NCBI GenBank assembly: GCA_023246985.1 | Contig: JAHFHJ010000002.1 | Coordinates: forward strand, 31,264-46,081 | Origin: Candidatus Omnitrophota bacterium | Lineage (GTDB): Bacteria > Omnitrophota > Omnitrophia > Omnitrophales > Aquincolibacteriaceae | DNA: 14,818 nt | Direction: 5' to 3' | In this document: piece by piece, positions 14,190-14,818 of the stretch | Position numbering within the stretch: the stretch's first letter is position 1 | How the letters are laid out: each line of letters starts with the position of its first letter | Translations under genes and position numbers: made by a program | The notes under the pieces: model-generated | Told to the model about the DNA's origin: nothing | What the model saw: the letters and a program-made list of their open reading frames with translations, nothing else | The model's database searches: none

Positions 14190-14818
14190 ATGGAGCCCCA
14201 TTTTTTTCAAACGGTTCAAAAATATTTGTGGATGCTTCCGGCGGGGCTGGTCGCGGCGTTCCTTTACCGGGGAAAGCTGGCCCATGAATGGCAATTCGCT
14301 CGGGCGCAGCCGAAGCAATGGCTTTTCGAGAAATGGAAGAATTGGGGCGAACCGCTTTTGATCGCGGCGATCCTGGCTATTTTTATCCGCACGTTCATTT
14401 TTGGTCCCTACAAAATTCCGACCGGTTCCATGAAACCAACCTTTATGGAAGAGGACAAAATCTTCGTTGATAAATTGAGTTATCGTTTTCACGCGCCCGA
14501 TCGCGGGGATATCATCGTGTTCAAGTATCCGTTGGACCGGAAAAAAGATTTTGTGAAACGGCTCGCGGGACTTCCGGGGGAATCCCTCGAGATCCGAAAA
14601 GGGGTACTCCTTGTTGATGGGAGGCCGATGACCGATCCGCCGTTCTCCAGGAACACTTATTACAATGTTGAGGATTGGCAGTTCGGCAAGTCCGGCCAGG
14701 TGATCCGCGTGCCGGACGGCCAATATTTCGCCTTGGGAGACAATTCCGCGCATTCCGCCGACAGCCGCCAATGGGGATTTGTCCCGAAGAGCGATCTGGT
14801 GGGCAAAGCCTTTATGAT
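14190..14818 (+). CDS. lepB: Signal peptidase I, 3' end outside window
   Basis: Cleaves signal peptides from Sec- and Tat-exported proteins at the outer face of the inner membrane. The visible 209 residues have two predicted membrane segments (about 12-26 and 55-71). The catalytic Ser80 lies in IPTGSMKPT and the general base Lys123 in FVKRLAGLPGE. The later conserved block LGDNSAHSADSRQWGFV is present before the window ends at about residue 209, so only the last part is missing. The start ATG at 14190 follows the lepA stop by one base and has AAGGTGG (14176-14182) upstream. It would process the exported peptidase-MA, BatD and BatE proteins in this region. Confidence 0.96.
   Translation, partial: MEPHFFQTVQKYLWMLPAGLVAAFLYRGKLAHEWQFARAQPKQWLFEKWKNWGEPLLIAAILAIFIRTFIFGPYKIPTGSMKPTFMEEDKIFVDKLSYRFHAPDRGDIIVFKYPLDRKKDFVKRLAGLPGESLEIRKGVLLVDGRPMTDPPFSRNTYYNVEDWQFGKSGQVIRVPDGQYFALGDNSAHSADSRQWGFVPKSDLVGKAFM

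Noticed and set aside
1..14818. CRISPR array, tRNA/rRNA, phage or transposase genes
   Set aside because: No regularly spaced direct repeats, no cloverleaf or rRNA-like sequence, and no integrase or transposase motifs were seen. The repeats present are palindromic and solitary.

Overview
The window (about 55% G+C by eye) is a dense stretch of chromosome in which every recognisable gene lies on the + strand. It suggests a free-living Gram-negative bacterium: it carries BatD and BatE envelope proteins, signal peptidase I, several exported or membrane metalloproteases, and core housekeeping genes. The mix of Bat genes, single-strand gene trains and dispersed palindromic repeats whose translations read WIPAFAG or FGIW would fit a PVC-type lineage such as Omnitrophota. 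That assignment is inference from memory of similar genomes; there is no rRNA or other marker here to prove it. No tRNA, rRNA, CRISPR array, phage or IS transposase gene was seen.

Layout. 3-3884: an envelope and lipid block with a PlsC-type acyltransferase (5' end cut by the window), an endonuclease/exonuclease/phosphatase-family enzyme, an Ste24-type M48 membrane protease, and a secreted TPR plus peptidase-MA protein. 3961-4914: an orphan ParB-like protein. A clear sigma70-type promoter (TTGAAA-N17-TACAAT) straddles its stop codon and starts the next block. 4948-7804: batD and batE. 7801-9878: trpB and trpA, with trpB overlapping batE by ATGA. 9875-11595: ruvX/yqgF and an M16 protease, again joined by ATGA overlaps. 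11754-14818: rpe, lepA and lepB (3' end cut by the window).

How it fits together. Many junctions are overlaps (batE/trpB, trpA/ruvX and ruvX/M16 by ATGA, rpe/lepA by TGATG), so translational coupling is the rule. Where neighbours do not touch, the spacer tends to hold either a palindromic repeat or a tiny open frame that bridges the gap. Two bridges, of 22 and 25 codons, start on the ATGA of the upstream stop and end on the ATGA of the downstream start.

The most interesting signal is this junction architecture. At least five palindromic elements, apparently of several families, sit at gene junctions. Two of them are read through in frame and supply part of the signal-peptide region of exported proteins (the peptidase-MA protein and BatE). 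One forms the inside of a bridging mini-ORF, and one supplies the probable Shine-Dalgarno of rpe. The individual genes are otherwise ordinary. Minor oddities are a TKID instead of NKID G4 motif in LepA and a degenerate CTP-binding motif in the ParB-like protein.
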